Notes: generated from the sequence alone by a model not told the origin. A stretch of 34,662 nucleotides of DNA from Nitrososphaerota archaeon (GCA_005877185.1 VBPQ01000028.1:1-34662), one strand, 5' to 3'; positions 1 to 8,502 are shown, numbered from the stretch's first letter. Made by a program: numbers and translations.

Positions 1-1
1 C

Positions 2-919
2 GCCGCGCTGGTCCCCAGAACCCTCCCTAGGTGGCTGGCACTCCCCGCGGACGAGGTAATCTTGTGTGTGGACAAGCCCGCCAGTCAACACCTGACTGAG
101 GTCATAGGAGAGAATTCGAGGGGAGACCGCAGGCTCCGAGTCGTTGAGGTTCCAAGGGAGAGCGGCTGGCTTTTCCACCAGGCTTTCGTGAGGAGGACGG
201 GGTTCAAGTCAGCCAGGTTCGACAAGATTCTGACGGGGGACATCGACGTCATAGTAAACGAAAATGTGGTGAGGGCGGTCCAGATGGTCGGGAAGGACAA
301 CATCGGAATCGTAAACCTCCAGAAGGAAATGAGAAGCGGTTTCTTCGACATCGTCCAGAACTCGACTAGGAGGGTCATCAGGGTACTGAAGAAGGAGGCT
401 TACTTCACCGGGTTGTACGCGCTCTACAGACCGTACTGGTTGGAGACGGAAGACGAGGAGTCGGCGAAGAGGATTCCCCACCCGCTCAGACACGGAGCCC
501 TCGAGGCGGAGGACGACTTCTTCGTTGGACTCGCTTCTGGTCGGGAGGCAGCCCCTCCGCCCTATCTCGGGGATGACACCATGCTCAAGCGGGCGATGCT
601 GAAGAAATACAGGGTGGTGTCACTCCCACAGATTGGGGGTGTCGAAGTGAGGACAGAGACTGACAATAGGCCGGCCTTTCAGGCCAGGCAAGCGGTCAGG
701 TTGTTCAGGGACGGAAGGAATCTCGCATACATAACAGCGAAGTCGATGCTCTACGTGAGGGGGACGCTGCTGAAGGCTTATTCTGAACTCTTGATTACCA
801 AATTCGGGACGTGGTTCTTCCTAAAGGAGCTGCTGATGCTACCTCTGGACATCATCTTGTTCTCGGAGACTCTGGCCCTGAGAGCGATGGGGGTATCCGT
901 CAAGCGCAGAAGGTTGTGA
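2..919 (+). CDS. Glycosyltransferase-like protein, 5' end outside window
   Basis: This is a probable family-2-like (GT-A fold) glycosyltransferase for surface polysaccharide. The frame is open to the window edge, and residues before the first in-window start codon (TTG at 62) align with the second copy downstream (ALVPRTLPRWLALPADEVIL against YLVPKSLPSWLSLGAKDVVL), so the true start is upstream. A DxD-like metal/nucleotide-sugar site is visible in LTGDIDVIVN. The C-terminal 50 residues are hydrophobic with basic ends, suggesting membrane association. It ends with TGA at 917-919, overlapping the ATG at 919 of the next frame. Donor and acceptor sugars cannot be read from the sequence. Confidence 0.6.
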   Translation, partial: AALVPRTLPRWLALPADEVILCVDKPASQHLTEVIGENSRGDRRLRVVEVPRESGWLFHQAFVRRTGFKSARFDKILTGDIDVIVNENVVRAVQMVGKDNIGIVNLQKEMRSGFFDIVQNSTRRVIRVLKKEAYFTGLYALYRPYWLETEDEESAKRIPHPLRHGALEAEDDFFVGLASGREAAPPPYLGDDTMLKRAMLKKYRVVSLPQIGGVEVRTETDNRPAFQARQAVRLFRDGRNLAYITAKSMLYVRGTLLKAYSELLITKFGTWFFLKELLMLPLDIILFSETLALRAMGVSVKRRRL

Positions 920-955
920 TGCCAATCGTCCGCCTCTCCGAGGATTTTTTCGATC

Positions 956-1900
956 GTGCTCGCCGTGGCTGAGAGAGACGCATATCTCGTTCCGAAGTCG
1001 CTCCCTTCCTGGTTGTCGTTGGGCGCGAAGGACGTAGTTCTCTGCGTCGATCATCCGGTCGGCTCGCAGCTGCTGGAAGCGATAAGGTCAGCTTCAGGCG
1101 GCGACGACAGGGTTCGAATCCTCGAAGTCCCAGAGAACAAGGAATGGCTCTTTCGGCAGGCGCTCGTGAGAAGGACGGGGTTCAGGGCGGCCAAGTATGA
1201 CAAGGTGTTGACGGGCGACGTGGACCTCGTCGTCAACCAGAACTGTCTGAAGGCCGTCGAGATGGTGGGAGAGGAGAACGTCGGTCTCGTGTCTCTGGAG
1301 AAGCGAAGAGGGGGCGGGACTCTTGGCGAGCTCATCCGAAACCTCAGCAAGAAGGCGGTCAAGGTCACGAAAAGGCGCGCGCTCTTCACAGGCCTCTATG
1401 CCCTCTACAAGCCCTACTGGCTGGACACCGAGAAGGAGGAGGAAGTCAAGATGATCCCACATCCCCATTCAGCGGACCTGCTAAGGGGCGCCGCACGATA
1501 CCTGGGAGAGGACGTGATACTCAGAGACTACATGAGAAAGAGGCACAAGGTCGTCTACCTGCCCGAGGTCGGCGGGAAAGACCTCAGGATAGCCCTCGAG
1601 GACAGGCCGGTCGTTCAGAGGAAACTGGGCGAGGGCTATTTCCTCGACGGGAGGAGCCTTTCTTACGTCCTTCCCAGGTCGATCCTTTACGCCAGGGGGA
1701 CGATGCTGGGAGTCTTTTGCGACCTAGTCGTGAGAGAGCACGGGGGCTTCTTCCTCTTGAGAGAGTTTGTCCTTTCAATCGTGGGCACACTCCGGCGAAC
1801 CCTTCTCCTTCTGCTCAGAGAGGCGGGAGAAGACGGGAATCAACTACGAGGCGGTCGGTCAACGAGCCCCCAAAGCGGGATGGAAAGAGAATCCACTTAA
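956..1900 (+). CDS. Glycosyltransferase-like protein, paralog of the preceding gene; 5' end probably frameshifted
   Basis: This is a second copy of the upstream glycosyltransferase-like protein. It shares the blocks RRTGF, DKVLTGDVDLVVN (DxD), LFTGLYALYKPYWLDTE and YARGTM. GTG at 956 is the first usual start in this frame, but it falls inside what looks like the first beta strand. Residues just upstream in the same frame (IFSIVLAV) fit a GT-A N-terminus but have no start. An ATG at 919, coupled to the previous stop, enters a different frame that closes at 970. Dropping one base of the T run at 945-950 would join the two into one ORF from 919. The last 35 residues are polar and probably not part of the fold. 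Confidence 0.6.
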   Translation: MLAVAERDAYLVPKSLPSWLSLGAKDVVLCVDHPVGSQLLEAIRSASGGDDRVRILEVPENKEWLFRQALVRRTGFRAAKYDKVLTGDVDLVVNQNCLKAVEMVGEENVGLVSLEKRRGGGTLGELIRNLSKKAVKVTKRRALFTGLYALYKPYWLDTEKEEEVKMIPHPHSADLLRGAARYLGEDVILRDYMRKRHKVVYLPEVGGKDLRIALEDRPVVQRKLGEGYFLDGRSLSYVLPRSILYARGTMLGVFCDLVVREHGGFFLLREFVLSIVGTLRRTLLLLLREAGEDGNQLRGGRSTSPQSGMEREST

Positions 1901-1903
1901 AAG
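1896..1903 (+). promoter_or_regulatory. TATA-like box for the epimerase gene
   Basis: CTTAAAAG lies about 34 bases before the TTG start at 1934 and overlaps the stop codon of the upstream glycosyltransferase. The spacing fits a short-leader archaeal transcript. Confidence 0.4.
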
Positions 1904-1933
1904 AATCTCACCCGAGACTGAGCCAAGAGAGAA

Positions 1934-2983
1934 TTGAAGTGGAGTAGGAAGAAGGTGGTCGTGACTGGGGGAGCCGGTTTCATCGGCTCCAATATGGTGA
2001 ACCGACTGCTCGAGCTGGGCGCGGACGTCCTAGTCGTGGACAAACTCCAGCTGGCGAGCGGCTCGCTCGCGTGGAAAAGGAAGGTTCTGCGACTGGAGGA
2101 GATATTCAAGAGGAACGGGATAAACAAGATCCCGCTAGAGATCTGCGACCTCGAAGTCGACAAGCAGAGATTCCAGATCATCGCACAGTCCGCGGACGTA
2201 GTCTTCCATCTAAGCGCTGTGTTCGGGGGAAGGGAGTTCGTAAACACCCGCCAGGCGGATTGTTCGAAGATGCTCGCAATCGACCATAACGTGATCGATG
2301 CGGCGCACGAGGCGGGAGTGGGGAGGTTCCACTACAGCTCCTCAGCCTGTGTTTACCCGGATTCGCTGCAGAAGAATCCGAAGTACCTGCTCAGGGAAGA
2401 CGACATACTCAGCACGGGTGACGGCTGGCAGAGCAGCGACAACCTCTACGGGTTCGCGAAACTGATGGGCGAGTTGCAGTGCATCGTCTACAACAGGGAG
2501 AAGGGGATGCAGACCTCCTCGTGCAGATACCTGACAGTCTACGGGATGGGAGAGTTCGATACCTCTCACGCGATCTCGGCCCTGATAGAGAAGGCCCTGG
2601 ACAGGATGGACCCCTACGTCATCTGGGGGAGTGGGAATCAGGAGAGGGGGTTCACGTACGTCGACGACATAGTAAACGGCTCAATCCTCGCCTGTGAGAA
2701 GGTCGTCGACGGCACCCCTGTCAATCTTGGCTGGGACAAGAGGTATAAGATAAGGGAGGTCGGAGAGATGATCCTCAAGATAGCGCACCACCATCCCAAG
2801 ATGGTCTTCGATAGGACGAAACCCGAAGGCCCCTTTAGCAGGGCCCTCGACATCTCCAGAGCAAAGAGGCTGCTCGAGTGGGAACCGAAAGTCGACCTCA
2901 GGGAGGGCCTCGAGAGGACGATTGAGTGGCACGGAGAAGCGCGGGCGGTCTCCGAATCTTCCGCTACCAGGTTCCGAGCATAG
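1934..2983 (+). CDS. NAD-dependent nucleotide-sugar epimerase/dehydratase (extended SDR)
   Basis: This is an extended short-chain dehydrogenase of 349 residues acting on NDP-sugars. The Rossmann nucleotide site TGGAGFIGSN is at residues 11-20. SSSACVYP carries the catalytic Ser/Thr region, and the YxxxK pair is in LYGFAKLMGE. The C-terminal half (RGFTYVDDIVNG, NLGW) is typical of the substrate domain of GDP-mannose or UDP-glucose/galactose epimerases. The SSSACVYP stretch recalls GDP-mannose 3,5-epimerase, but the substrate is uncertain. The TTG start at 1934 places the GxxGxxG motif near the N-terminus as usual. The 3' end overlaps the convergent nadE by 20 bp. Its neighbours suggest a role in surface glycan precursor supply. 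Confidence 0.85.
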   Translation: MKWSRKKVVVTGGAGFIGSNMVNRLLELGADVLVVDKLQLASGSLAWKRKVLRLEEIFKRNGINKIPLEICDLEVDKQRFQIIAQSADVVFHLSAVFGGREFVNTRQADCSKMLAIDHNVIDAAHEAGVGRFHYSSSACVYPDSLQKNPKYLLREDDILSTGDGWQSSDNLYGFAKLMGELQCIVYNREKGMQTSSCRYLTVYGMGEFDTSHAISALIEKALDRMDPYVIWGSGNQERGFTYVDDIVNGSILACEKVVDGTPVNLGWDKRYKIREVGEMILKIAHHHPKMVFDRTKPEGPFSRALDISRAKRLLEWEPKVDLREGLERTIEWHGEARAVSESSATRFRA

Positions 2984-3758
2984 GCGGGTAGGAACGCTTG
3001 TGGGCCGACTCGCGATGCCTGCGGAGAACCTCCTCCACGACCTCTAAGTCGACCGCCGTCTGCCGAGCCACCTCTCGCGGAGGGAGCCTCGCGTCAAGAA
3101 GGCCGTAGAGGACAAGGTCCAACGCGTCGTAATCGACCGGTATTTCGTCGGTGGCCTTGTGTCCTGCCCAGAGCTGGGGAGAGGAAGGTTTCTCGACCAC
3201 CCCACGAGGGAGGCCGAGATGGGCTCCGAGCCGCCTCACCTGCGTCTTGTACAGGTGCGCGATGGGGAGGAAGTCCACCCCTCCGTCCCCCCACTTTGTG
3301 AAATAACCTATTTGATCCTCCGACCTGTCTCCCGTTCCAGCCACGACCATCCCGAGCCGGTTCGCGAAGAAGTAGTTTATGATCATCCTGATCCGCGCCT
3401 TGGCGTTCGCTTTCGCGATCTTGTCGTCTCCCCGGAGCGGCAGAGCAGTCACTAGGGTAGAGAAGATTGGGTCTATTCTCACTTCGAAAGTCTTGACGCC
3501 CCAGCCTTCGGCCAAGATTCTTGCGTCCTCCATATCCTTCTTCGGCGTGTGAGAGGCGGGCATGAGTATTCCCACGACCTTCTCCTTCCCAAGCGCGCGG
3601 ACGCACAGCGCGCCGACGACGGAGCTGTCAATCCCCCCGCTCAGCCCCACGACAGTGCCGTTGGCCCGAGCGCCAGAAACGACCTGCTGGATAAACCGAA
3701 TTATCTCACCTTCCACCTTCGGGTAGTCAAGAGAGAGCGCATCGGAAGTGATTTGCAT
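2964..3758 (-). CDS. nadE: NH3-dependent NAD+ synthetase
   Basis: It makes NAD+ from nicotinate adenine dinucleotide, ATP and ammonia. The protein is 264 residues, close to the usual length of the ammonia-dependent form, with no glutaminase domain. The PP-loop ATP site GLSGGIDSSVVGALC is near the N-terminus. Further conserved blocks are MPASHTPKKDMEDA, VVAGTGDRSEDQIGYFTKWG and LPIAHLYKTQVR, and the C-terminal region has KPSSPQLWAG. The ATG at 3758 gives a complete N-terminus. It is convergent with the epimerase, and a TATA box 27 bases upstream implies its own leaderless promoter. Confidence 0.95.
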   Translation of the reverse strand: MQITSDALSLDYPKVEGEIIRFIQQVVSGARANGTVVGLSGGIDSSVVGALCVRALGKEKVVGILMPASHTPKKDMEDARILAEGWGVKTFEVRIDPIFSTLVTALPLRGDDKIAKANAKARIRMIINYFFANRLGMVVAGTGDRSEDQIGYFTKWGDGGVDFLPIAHLYKTQVRRLGAHLGLPRGVVEKPSSPQLWAGHKATDEIPVDYDALDLVLYGLLDARLPPREVARQTAVDLEVVEEVLRRHRESAHKRSYPPMLGTW

Positions 3759-3781
3759 CAGACGGGTTGCCTCTCGTTCAA

Positions 3782-3789
3782 CTTAAAAG
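3782..3789 (-). promoter_or_regulatory. TATA-like box for nadE
   Basis: CTTTTAAG on the minus strand is centred about 27 bases before the nadE ATG at 3758. This is the spacing expected when transcription starts at the initiation codon. Confidence 0.5.
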
Positions 3790-3802
3790 AATTGAGGAGA
3801 AC

Positions 3803-5134
3803 TCACGCCCCGAAATCGGAGCCGATGCCCGCCCCAAAATACTCCGATACCCCCCTCACTTCCTCTCCGAGGAAGCGCCAGCAGTCGAGGACTTTTTTTC
3901 CCCGGAAGCTCCGGGGTGGAAGCTTCCTGAAGTCTCTCCAGGGTGTGGCGAGGATGACACAGTCGCTCCCTCTCACGCATTCTTCTGCGCTACCGGCGAA
4001 GCGGACCGAATTGTTCAGGACAGCCCTCGCGTTGTCCATCGCTGCGGGGTCGAAGACGCTGACCTCGTATCCGAGCCGGCTCAGACGCTCTGCCAGAAGG
4101 AGAGACTGCGACTCCTCCACGACGTTGGTGTCAGGCTTGTACGCCAGACCGAGCACGCCCACCTTCGCGTTCGGGTCGAGCTCAAGCCTCTTCACCAGGC
4201 CGAGAACCCGTTCCACCTGGAGAAGGTTGACTTTGTGCGTCGCCTCAGCGATCAATGCCTGCGCGCCCACACGTGAAGCGTAGCGGGCGAAGGCGACGTT
4301 GTCGCGGGGGAAACACGGTCCACCAAATCCGAGGGCGCCCCTAAGATAGCTGGGACCGATTCTCGTGTCTTTGCCGATGGCGCGAGTAATCTTGTCTACA
4401 TCCCCCCCTGGCATCCTCTCGCTCATCTCGGCGAGCGTATTCGCGAAGCTTATCTTCATGGTGACGAACGAGTTAACGGCTATCTTCGCGAGCTCGGCAT
4501 TCACAAACTCCATCCGCTCGATGGGCGGAGAGTTGCTGCAGATGCGCCTCTGCAACCCCTCCAACACCGTCCCTGCCTTCGCGTCCGACTCCCCGATCAG
4601 GATGAAGTCCGGCTCGAGCAATCCCCGAACGACGTCCCCGAGCGCGATGAACTCCGGGTTATAGCACAGCCCGAAGTCCTTCCCGCACACCCGGCCTGAA
4701 GCGCGCTCAAGCGCGGGCCTGACCACACCCTCCGTCGAGCCGGGCATCACCGTGCTTGTCAACACCACGAGGTGGTACCCCCGCTTGGTTGCCAGCTCGA
4801 AGCCTATTTTCTCCATCACAGGCTTTACGTACTCGAGGGAGAATGCGCCCGACCCGTCGCTGGGGGTCGGCACAACCACGAAAGTCGCGTCTGCATCCGC
4901 GATCGCTCCATCGTACCTCGTGGTGGCAGTGAGCCTCTTCGAGTTGCTCTTGATCAGCCCCTTGAGTCGGGGTTCGTAGACCTGGGGGTTTCCTTTGTTG
5001 ACGGCGTCGACCTTCGTCTGATCAACGTCTATTCCCCTTACATCGAAACCTCTGCTTGCTAGGACGGCAGCGAGGCAAAGGCCGAGTTTGCCGAGCCCCA
5101 CGACGGAGACGCGCCTGATTGAATTCACTGCCAA
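3803..5134 (-). CDS. UDP-glucose/GDP-mannose dehydrogenase family nucleotide-sugar dehydrogenase
   Basis: It oxidises an NDP-sugar twice with NAD+ to the uronate, supplying acidic sugars for surface glycans. The Rossmann motif VVGLGKLGLCLA is at residues 11-22. Family residues visible are E161 (NPEF), K217 and N221 (AELAKIAVNSF) and the catalytic C274 in GFGGPCFPRDN. The C-terminal UDP-binding domain begins near VGVLGLAYKPDTN. At 443 residues it is full length. Either TTG at 5134 or GTG at 5128 could be the start. The substrate (UDP-glucose, UDP-ManNAc or GDP-mannose) cannot be fixed from sequence alone. Confidence 0.9.
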   Translation of the reverse strand: MAVNSIRRVSVVGLGKLGLCLAAVLASRGFDVRGIDVDQTKVDAVNKGNPQVYEPRLKGLIKSNSKRLTATTRYDGAIADADATFVVVPTPSDGSGAFSLEYVKPVMEKIGFELATKRGYHLVVLTSTVMPGSTEGVVRPALERASGRVCGKDFGLCYNPEFIALGDVVRGLLEPDFILIGESDAKAGTVLEGLQRRICSNSPPIERMEFVNAELAKIAVNSFVTMKISFANTLAEMSERMPGGDVDKITRAIGKDTRIGPSYLRGALGFGGPCFPRDNVAFARYASRVGAQALIAEATHKVNLLQVERVLGLVKRLELDPNAKVGVLGLAYKPDTNVVEESQSLLLAERLSRLGYEVSVFDPAAMDNARAVLNNSVRFAGSAEECVRGSDCVILATPWRDFRKLPPRSFRGKKVLDCWRFLGEEVRGVSEYFGAGIGSDFGA

Positions 5135-5159
5135 AAATGCCCGACGCCCGCACCCGGCT

Positions 5160-5296
5160 CCGATGGGTGCAATAACTATTCCGAGGATTCCGGGCGCCAG
5201 CGGTGCGCGAGCGAGGGATGTCGGACCCTCGTGGTTCGAAGTCGCTTGCCTGCTAGCTATCCCAGGCTATCCCCGAGGGCCACGGCACCCCATCGG
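5160..5296. other. Hairpin-rich intergenic element with tRNA-like folding on the minus strand
   Basis: A 137-bp stretch between the methyltransferase stop and the dehydrogenase start is bounded by an imperfect inverted repeat (CCGATGGGTGC at 5160 with GCACCCCATCGG at 5285). Inside are perfect stems CGAGGG/CCCTCG and GCCTG/CAGGC. On the minus strand from 5276 to 5180 one can draw acceptor-like, D-like and anticodon-like stems, but no normal T-loop is present. It may be a structured 5' leader of the dehydrogenase mRNA, a small RNA or a decayed tRNA. No RNA family is recognised. Confidence 0.25.
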
Positions 5297-5310
5297 CGCG
5301 ACCAAACAGG

Positions 5311-6060
5311 CTAGCGACGAAGACGACGTGCTTTCACGATCAGGTGCCAGCCGAGTTCGTACTTGTCGGGTAGGTTGAGCTTGAACTTGCGCTGGTCGGA
5401 GAGGTCAACCACGTTGAAGTGGACGCTAACGTCAATCATCTCAAAGTGGGGCGAGAGCAGAGCCCGCGCTTCCTCCTTCGTGTAGGCTTTCGTATAGGGG
5501 CATCCGAGGATTCTTTCGCTGTAGCGAGAAAGAAGCTTCTCCTCGCTCAGCCCCTCTTTTCGGTGTGAAAAGACGATTGAGTAGGCGTAAAGGAGGCTCT
5601 CCCTGTTGTAGAGCATGCAGATCAGCTCGCCGCCGGGCTTGAGCACCCTGGCGATCGCGCCTATCGCCGGGACGACCTCCGGGATGTGGTGAAGGACTCC
5701 GAACGAATATACGCAATCGAAACTGGCATCACCGAACGGCAGCTCCGTCGCGGTTGCGCGTACCGTATCATGGGCTAGACGCGCCTCGTTGAGGAGGCTA
5801 TTCGTGCTCAGCGCCCCATTCTCCGTGAAATCGAGACTCACCACCGAGGCGCCGTTTCGTGCGAATTCGGCAGAGTCTATCCCCGATCCCGAGCCTATCT
5901 CTAGTACACGCTTTCCCTTGAAGAGGTCGAAGCGGATCACTCCGGCCATATAATCCTGGAGCGAATATCGTGATGCCCTCTTTTCTTCGTAAGGACGGTC
6001 CTCGTTCCTGAAGGTCCAGGGTACTGCTTTTTCCCAGTAGCTCACAAACTCATCCGACAT
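5311..6060 (-). CDS. Class I SAM-dependent methyltransferase
   Basis: This 249-residue protein has a class I methyltransferase fold. Motif I is VLEIGSGSGIDSAEFARNGA near residue 50. An acidic loop after strand 2 is SLDFTEN, and motif IV is CVYSFGVLHHIP. The N-terminal WEKAVPW segment resembles the ubiE/COQ5-like group often found in polysaccharide clusters. The target is unknown, but position between the sugar dehydrogenase and the flippase suggests methylation of a glycan or lipid precursor. ATG at 6060 is preferred over the in-frame TTG directly before it. Confidence 0.85.
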   Translation of the reverse strand: MSDEFVSYWEKAVPWTFRNEDRPYEEKRASRYSLQDYMAGVIRFDLFKGKRVLEIGSGSGIDSAEFARNGASVVSLDFTENGALSTNSLLNEARLAHDTVRATATELPFGDASFDCVYSFGVLHHIPEVVPAIGAIARVLKPGGELICMLYNRESLLYAYSIVFSHRKEGLSEEKLLSRYSERILGCPYTKAYTKEEARALLSPHFEMIDVSVHFNVVDLSDQRKFKLNLPDKYELGWHLIVKARRLRR

Positions 6061-6282
6061 CAAGCGTCGAGCTCACAGGCGAACAGAGGAAGGTACGGTA
6101 GTCTTTCGGACGAGAAGCAAGGGCATGAGCCAAGGGTCACGGTCTCCGGGACTGCCCCGTGGTCTGACGGTTAGGCCCCGTTGCGCGCAGTAAGTCGCTG
6201 CGGCTGCCAACGTCTCGAACTCGTCGAGTGCGTCTATAAACCGATTGGGCGGGATGGTCTCGAGGCGGGATGGATTGAGCTT

Positions 6283-7845
6283 TCATCCACCCGCGGCGAG
6301 CGAGGAGACGATGTTGAAGAGGGTCCTCGCGTATCTCCTGAACTTATGGTCGACGACGAAAAGAACCCCGAAGTAGAGCACCGCGCCCACAATCACCGTC
6401 AGCGCCAGCCTCAGTCCGTAGGAGACGGTCTCGAGCCCAGCCGGCAGGATTGCAACCCCGAAATAGCGTACCGCGATCGCCATCACGATTCCGGAGACGA
6501 CGTACAGGGGGAGCGAGGGCGAGAGGTACAGTCTGGCCTTCCCGCTGAGCCTCCTCGCCTTCACGGCCACAAGGACGCATGATAGGGCGAGCTGTGCTAC
6601 CGCCCAGTAGGCCGCGAACTGGTACGCGGGCGCGTCGCCAGCTGCGACGTAGCTGCCGAGAAGGAAGACGATACCGATGTACACCGCGGAGTAGGTCAAG
6701 TTTGCGATGGGCACGAACATCAGGTCGCTCCTGAGGATGCTCCTGGTCCTCCCCCTCTCCTCGTCGAGGTCGGCCCTCTCTCGACCGGTCAGCGTCTGGT
6801 CGAAGACCGTGGACACGAGCGTTACGATCGCTGAGAGGGAGAGAAACTCGAGAGCCGTGCTGCTTACGACGTAAGCCGGGGAGAGGAGGTACAATATCTG
6901 GGGCGCCAGGGCGATGGCGCCAGCGGCCATCGGGATGGCGAAGAGAAGCGAGAATTCGAGCACCTCACCCATCAGCTTGTCCGAGCGCTCTCTGAGGAGG
7001 AGCGGGTAGAGAGCCACTGAAAGGAAGGTCGAATACGAGACAATCGCGGCGACCTGGAAGGCCGCTTGGTAGTAACCGGCCAAGCTAGTTCCTCCTTGGC
7101 CCACGGACGCGGCGAAGGTGTCTGCGATTCCAAGGACGTAGGTGAGCGTCATCAACCCAGGCACGTACGGGTCCCTGAGCCACTTCCGGCCGAGGGCGAA
7201 GTCCACCCTCTCCGAGCTGACAATCCTCAGCTGGAAGGTGGAGAACGCGGCCTGCACGAAGTAGGAAACGGCGATGGCGATGATCACTCCCTCGATTCTG
7301 AGCTTGAAGACGAAGAGCAACGGGTAGGCTGCGATTAGCTTCGCCGGCTCTGAGACCAAGAGTGAGTAGGCACCGATCGCCGGGTTGTACCCGCCGACCA
7401 AGGCGGAGGTGGCCTGGTTCCAGTACGAAAGAGGGACGAGGATTATCGCGAGAATGAAGGGCCCGATGCTCGAACCGACCTCCGAGTAGCTTGCGAGCGC
7501 GAAAGCCAGGAATATCGCGACTCCGAGCATGCTCGCCAAGAGGTTAAGAACAAGAGTGGTCTTCCCGACGACCTTCCCCCTGGCCACATCCCTCGCCGCC
7601 CAGTATGTGAGGAAGCCTGCGGGATAGCTGGCGAAGACAATGAGGTCGACGATGAACTCCCAGAGCCCGAGTTGCGCGGGCGGCAGCCACCTGGCCACCA
7701 TGACGAGGAAGACGAAACCCGTGGCGGCGCTGACGATTCTAGAGCCGAAGACGATCAGCCCTGTCATCCGAGGCCTCACAGCTGAGCTCAACTCATGCGC
7801 ACCCGCAACCTCAATGAAATCACTGATAAGTGGAGTGCGTTTCAT
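6283..7845 (-). CDS. Wzx-like polysaccharide/oligosaccharide flippase (multidrug/oligosaccharidyl-lipid/polysaccharide exporter family)
   Basis: This is a polytopic membrane protein of 520 residues. It begins with RPRMTGLIVFGSRIVSAATGF and continues with VMVARWLPPAQLGLWEF, the usual opening of Wzx/RfbX-type flippases. About 12-14 hydrophobic segments run through the length, with a basic cytoplasmic stretch in the middle (RERADLDEERGR). It likely moves lipid-linked sugars across the membrane for the glycan made by the neighbouring enzymes. The start at 7845 is divergent from rpo7. The AT-rich element at 7862-7870 lies about 21 bases upstream and might serve both genes. Confidence 0.85.
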   Translation of the reverse strand: MKRTPLISDFIEVAGAHELSSAVRPRMTGLIVFGSRIVSAATGFVFLVMVARWLPPAQLGLWEFIVDLIVFASYPAGFLTYWAARDVARGKVVGKTTLVLNLLASMLGVAIFLAFALASYSEVGSSIGPFILAIILVPLSYWNQATSALVGGYNPAIGAYSLLVSEPAKLIAAYPLLFVFKLRIEGVIIAIAVSYFVQAAFSTFQLRIVSSERVDFALGRKWLRDPYVPGLMTLTYVLGIADTFAASVGQGGTSLAGYYQAAFQVAAIVSYSTFLSVALYPLLLRERSDKLMGEVLEFSLLFAIPMAAGAIALAPQILYLLSPAYVVSSTALEFLSLSAIVTLVSTVFDQTLTGRERADLDEERGRTRSILRSDLMFVPIANLTYSAVYIGIVFLLGSYVAAGDAPAYQFAAYWAVAQLALSCVLVAVKARRLSGKARLYLSPSLPLYVVSGIVMAIAVRYFGVAILPAGLETVSYGLRLALTVIVGAVLYFGVLFVVDHKFRRYARTLFNIVSSLAAGG

Positions 7846-7861
7846 TCACGGCACGGCAAAG

Positions 7862-7876
7862 ATTAATATCGCTGGC
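7862..7876 (+). promoter_or_regulatory. TATA-like element upstream of rpo7, shared 14-mer
   Basis: ATTAATATC followed by GCTGGC lies about 39 bases before the rpo7 ATG at 7905. The 14-mer TTAATATCGCTGGC (7863-7876) recurs exactly before eS24 at 9224. It sits in the short intergenic space shared with the divergent flippase. Confidence 0.4.
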
Positions 7877-7904
7877 ACAAAGTGAGGGCCGTTCCCGAAG
7901 CGTT

Positions 7905-8486
7905 ATGTTTGAACTTGTGAGTCTAGCGGATGTTGTAAGGGTCCCTCCGGACAAGTTCGGGTCGCCTCTCGAGGACGTATCGCTCGACCTCCTGAAGCTC
8001 AAGTACGAAAGCACGATCAACCCCGAACACGGATATCTCATCCTTGTGACGAAGGTGGAAGTCGACCGGGTCGGGAAGATAATAGCGGGAGATGGCGCGA
8101 CTTACCATAAGGTAAGGTTCGAAGTACTGACCTTCTATCCTCTGAAGCAGGAGCTCGTGGAGGGTGAGATAGTCGAGGTGACCGACTTCGGGGCCTTCGT
8201 CAGGATAGGGCCGGCGGACGCACTTCTCCACCTAAGCCAGATAATGGACGACTATCTCACGAGCGACGTGAAGTCCGGGATCATCACCGCTTCGCAGAGC
8301 AAGAGGACACTGAGGGTCGGCTCGAAGGTGAGAGTGAGGATAACCGCCGTCAGCCTGGGACACGGCATCTCGATGGGGAAGATAGGGGTGACGTGCAGGC
8401 AGCCTTACCTGGGCGCGCTCGAATGGATCGAAGACGATATAGCGAAGGCGCAGAAGACGGCGAAGGCTGAGGCCAGGGCCGTCTAG
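7905..8486 (+). CDS. rpo7: DNA-directed RNA polymerase subunit Rpo7 (RpoE')
   Basis: This is the stalk subunit of archaeal RNA polymerase, homologous to eukaryotic Rpb7. The 193-residue protein has the N-terminal Rpb7 domain (MFELVSLADVVRVPP, with SLDLLKLKYE and GYLILVTKVE) followed by an S1/OB fold from about residue 80 (GEIVEVTDFGAFVRIGPADALLHLSQI). The open frame extends further upstream, but ATG at 7905 matches the family N-terminus and leaves room for the promoter at 7862. It heads the operon with spt4, the CoA-pathway kinase, eS24 and eS31. Confidence 0.95.
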   Translation: MFELVSLADVVRVPPDKFGSPLEDVSLDLLKLKYESTINPEHGYLILVTKVEVDRVGKIIAGDGATYHKVRFEVLTFYPLKQELVEGEIVEVTDFGAFVRIGPADALLHLSQIMDDYLTSDVKSGIITASQSKRTLRVGSKVRVRITAVSLGHGISMGKIGVTCRQPYLGALEWIEDDIAKAQKTAKAEARAV

Positions 8487-8502
8487 CCGGAGGGGGAGTG
8501 AG

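Noticed and set aside
6153..6212. tRNA-like start (CCCCGTGGTCTGACGGTTAGG) with a CGTTG/CAACG stem in the methyltransferase-flippase gap
   Set aside because: The D-arm resembles tRNA-Glu/Gln, but no matching 3' acceptor strand, U33 or T-loop follows within range. At most it is a tRNA fragment.
6181..6582. Long plus-strand frame across the flippase end
   Set aside because: It is antisense to a clear membrane protein, has no family-like motifs, and similar antisense frames occur under most genes here because of high GC.
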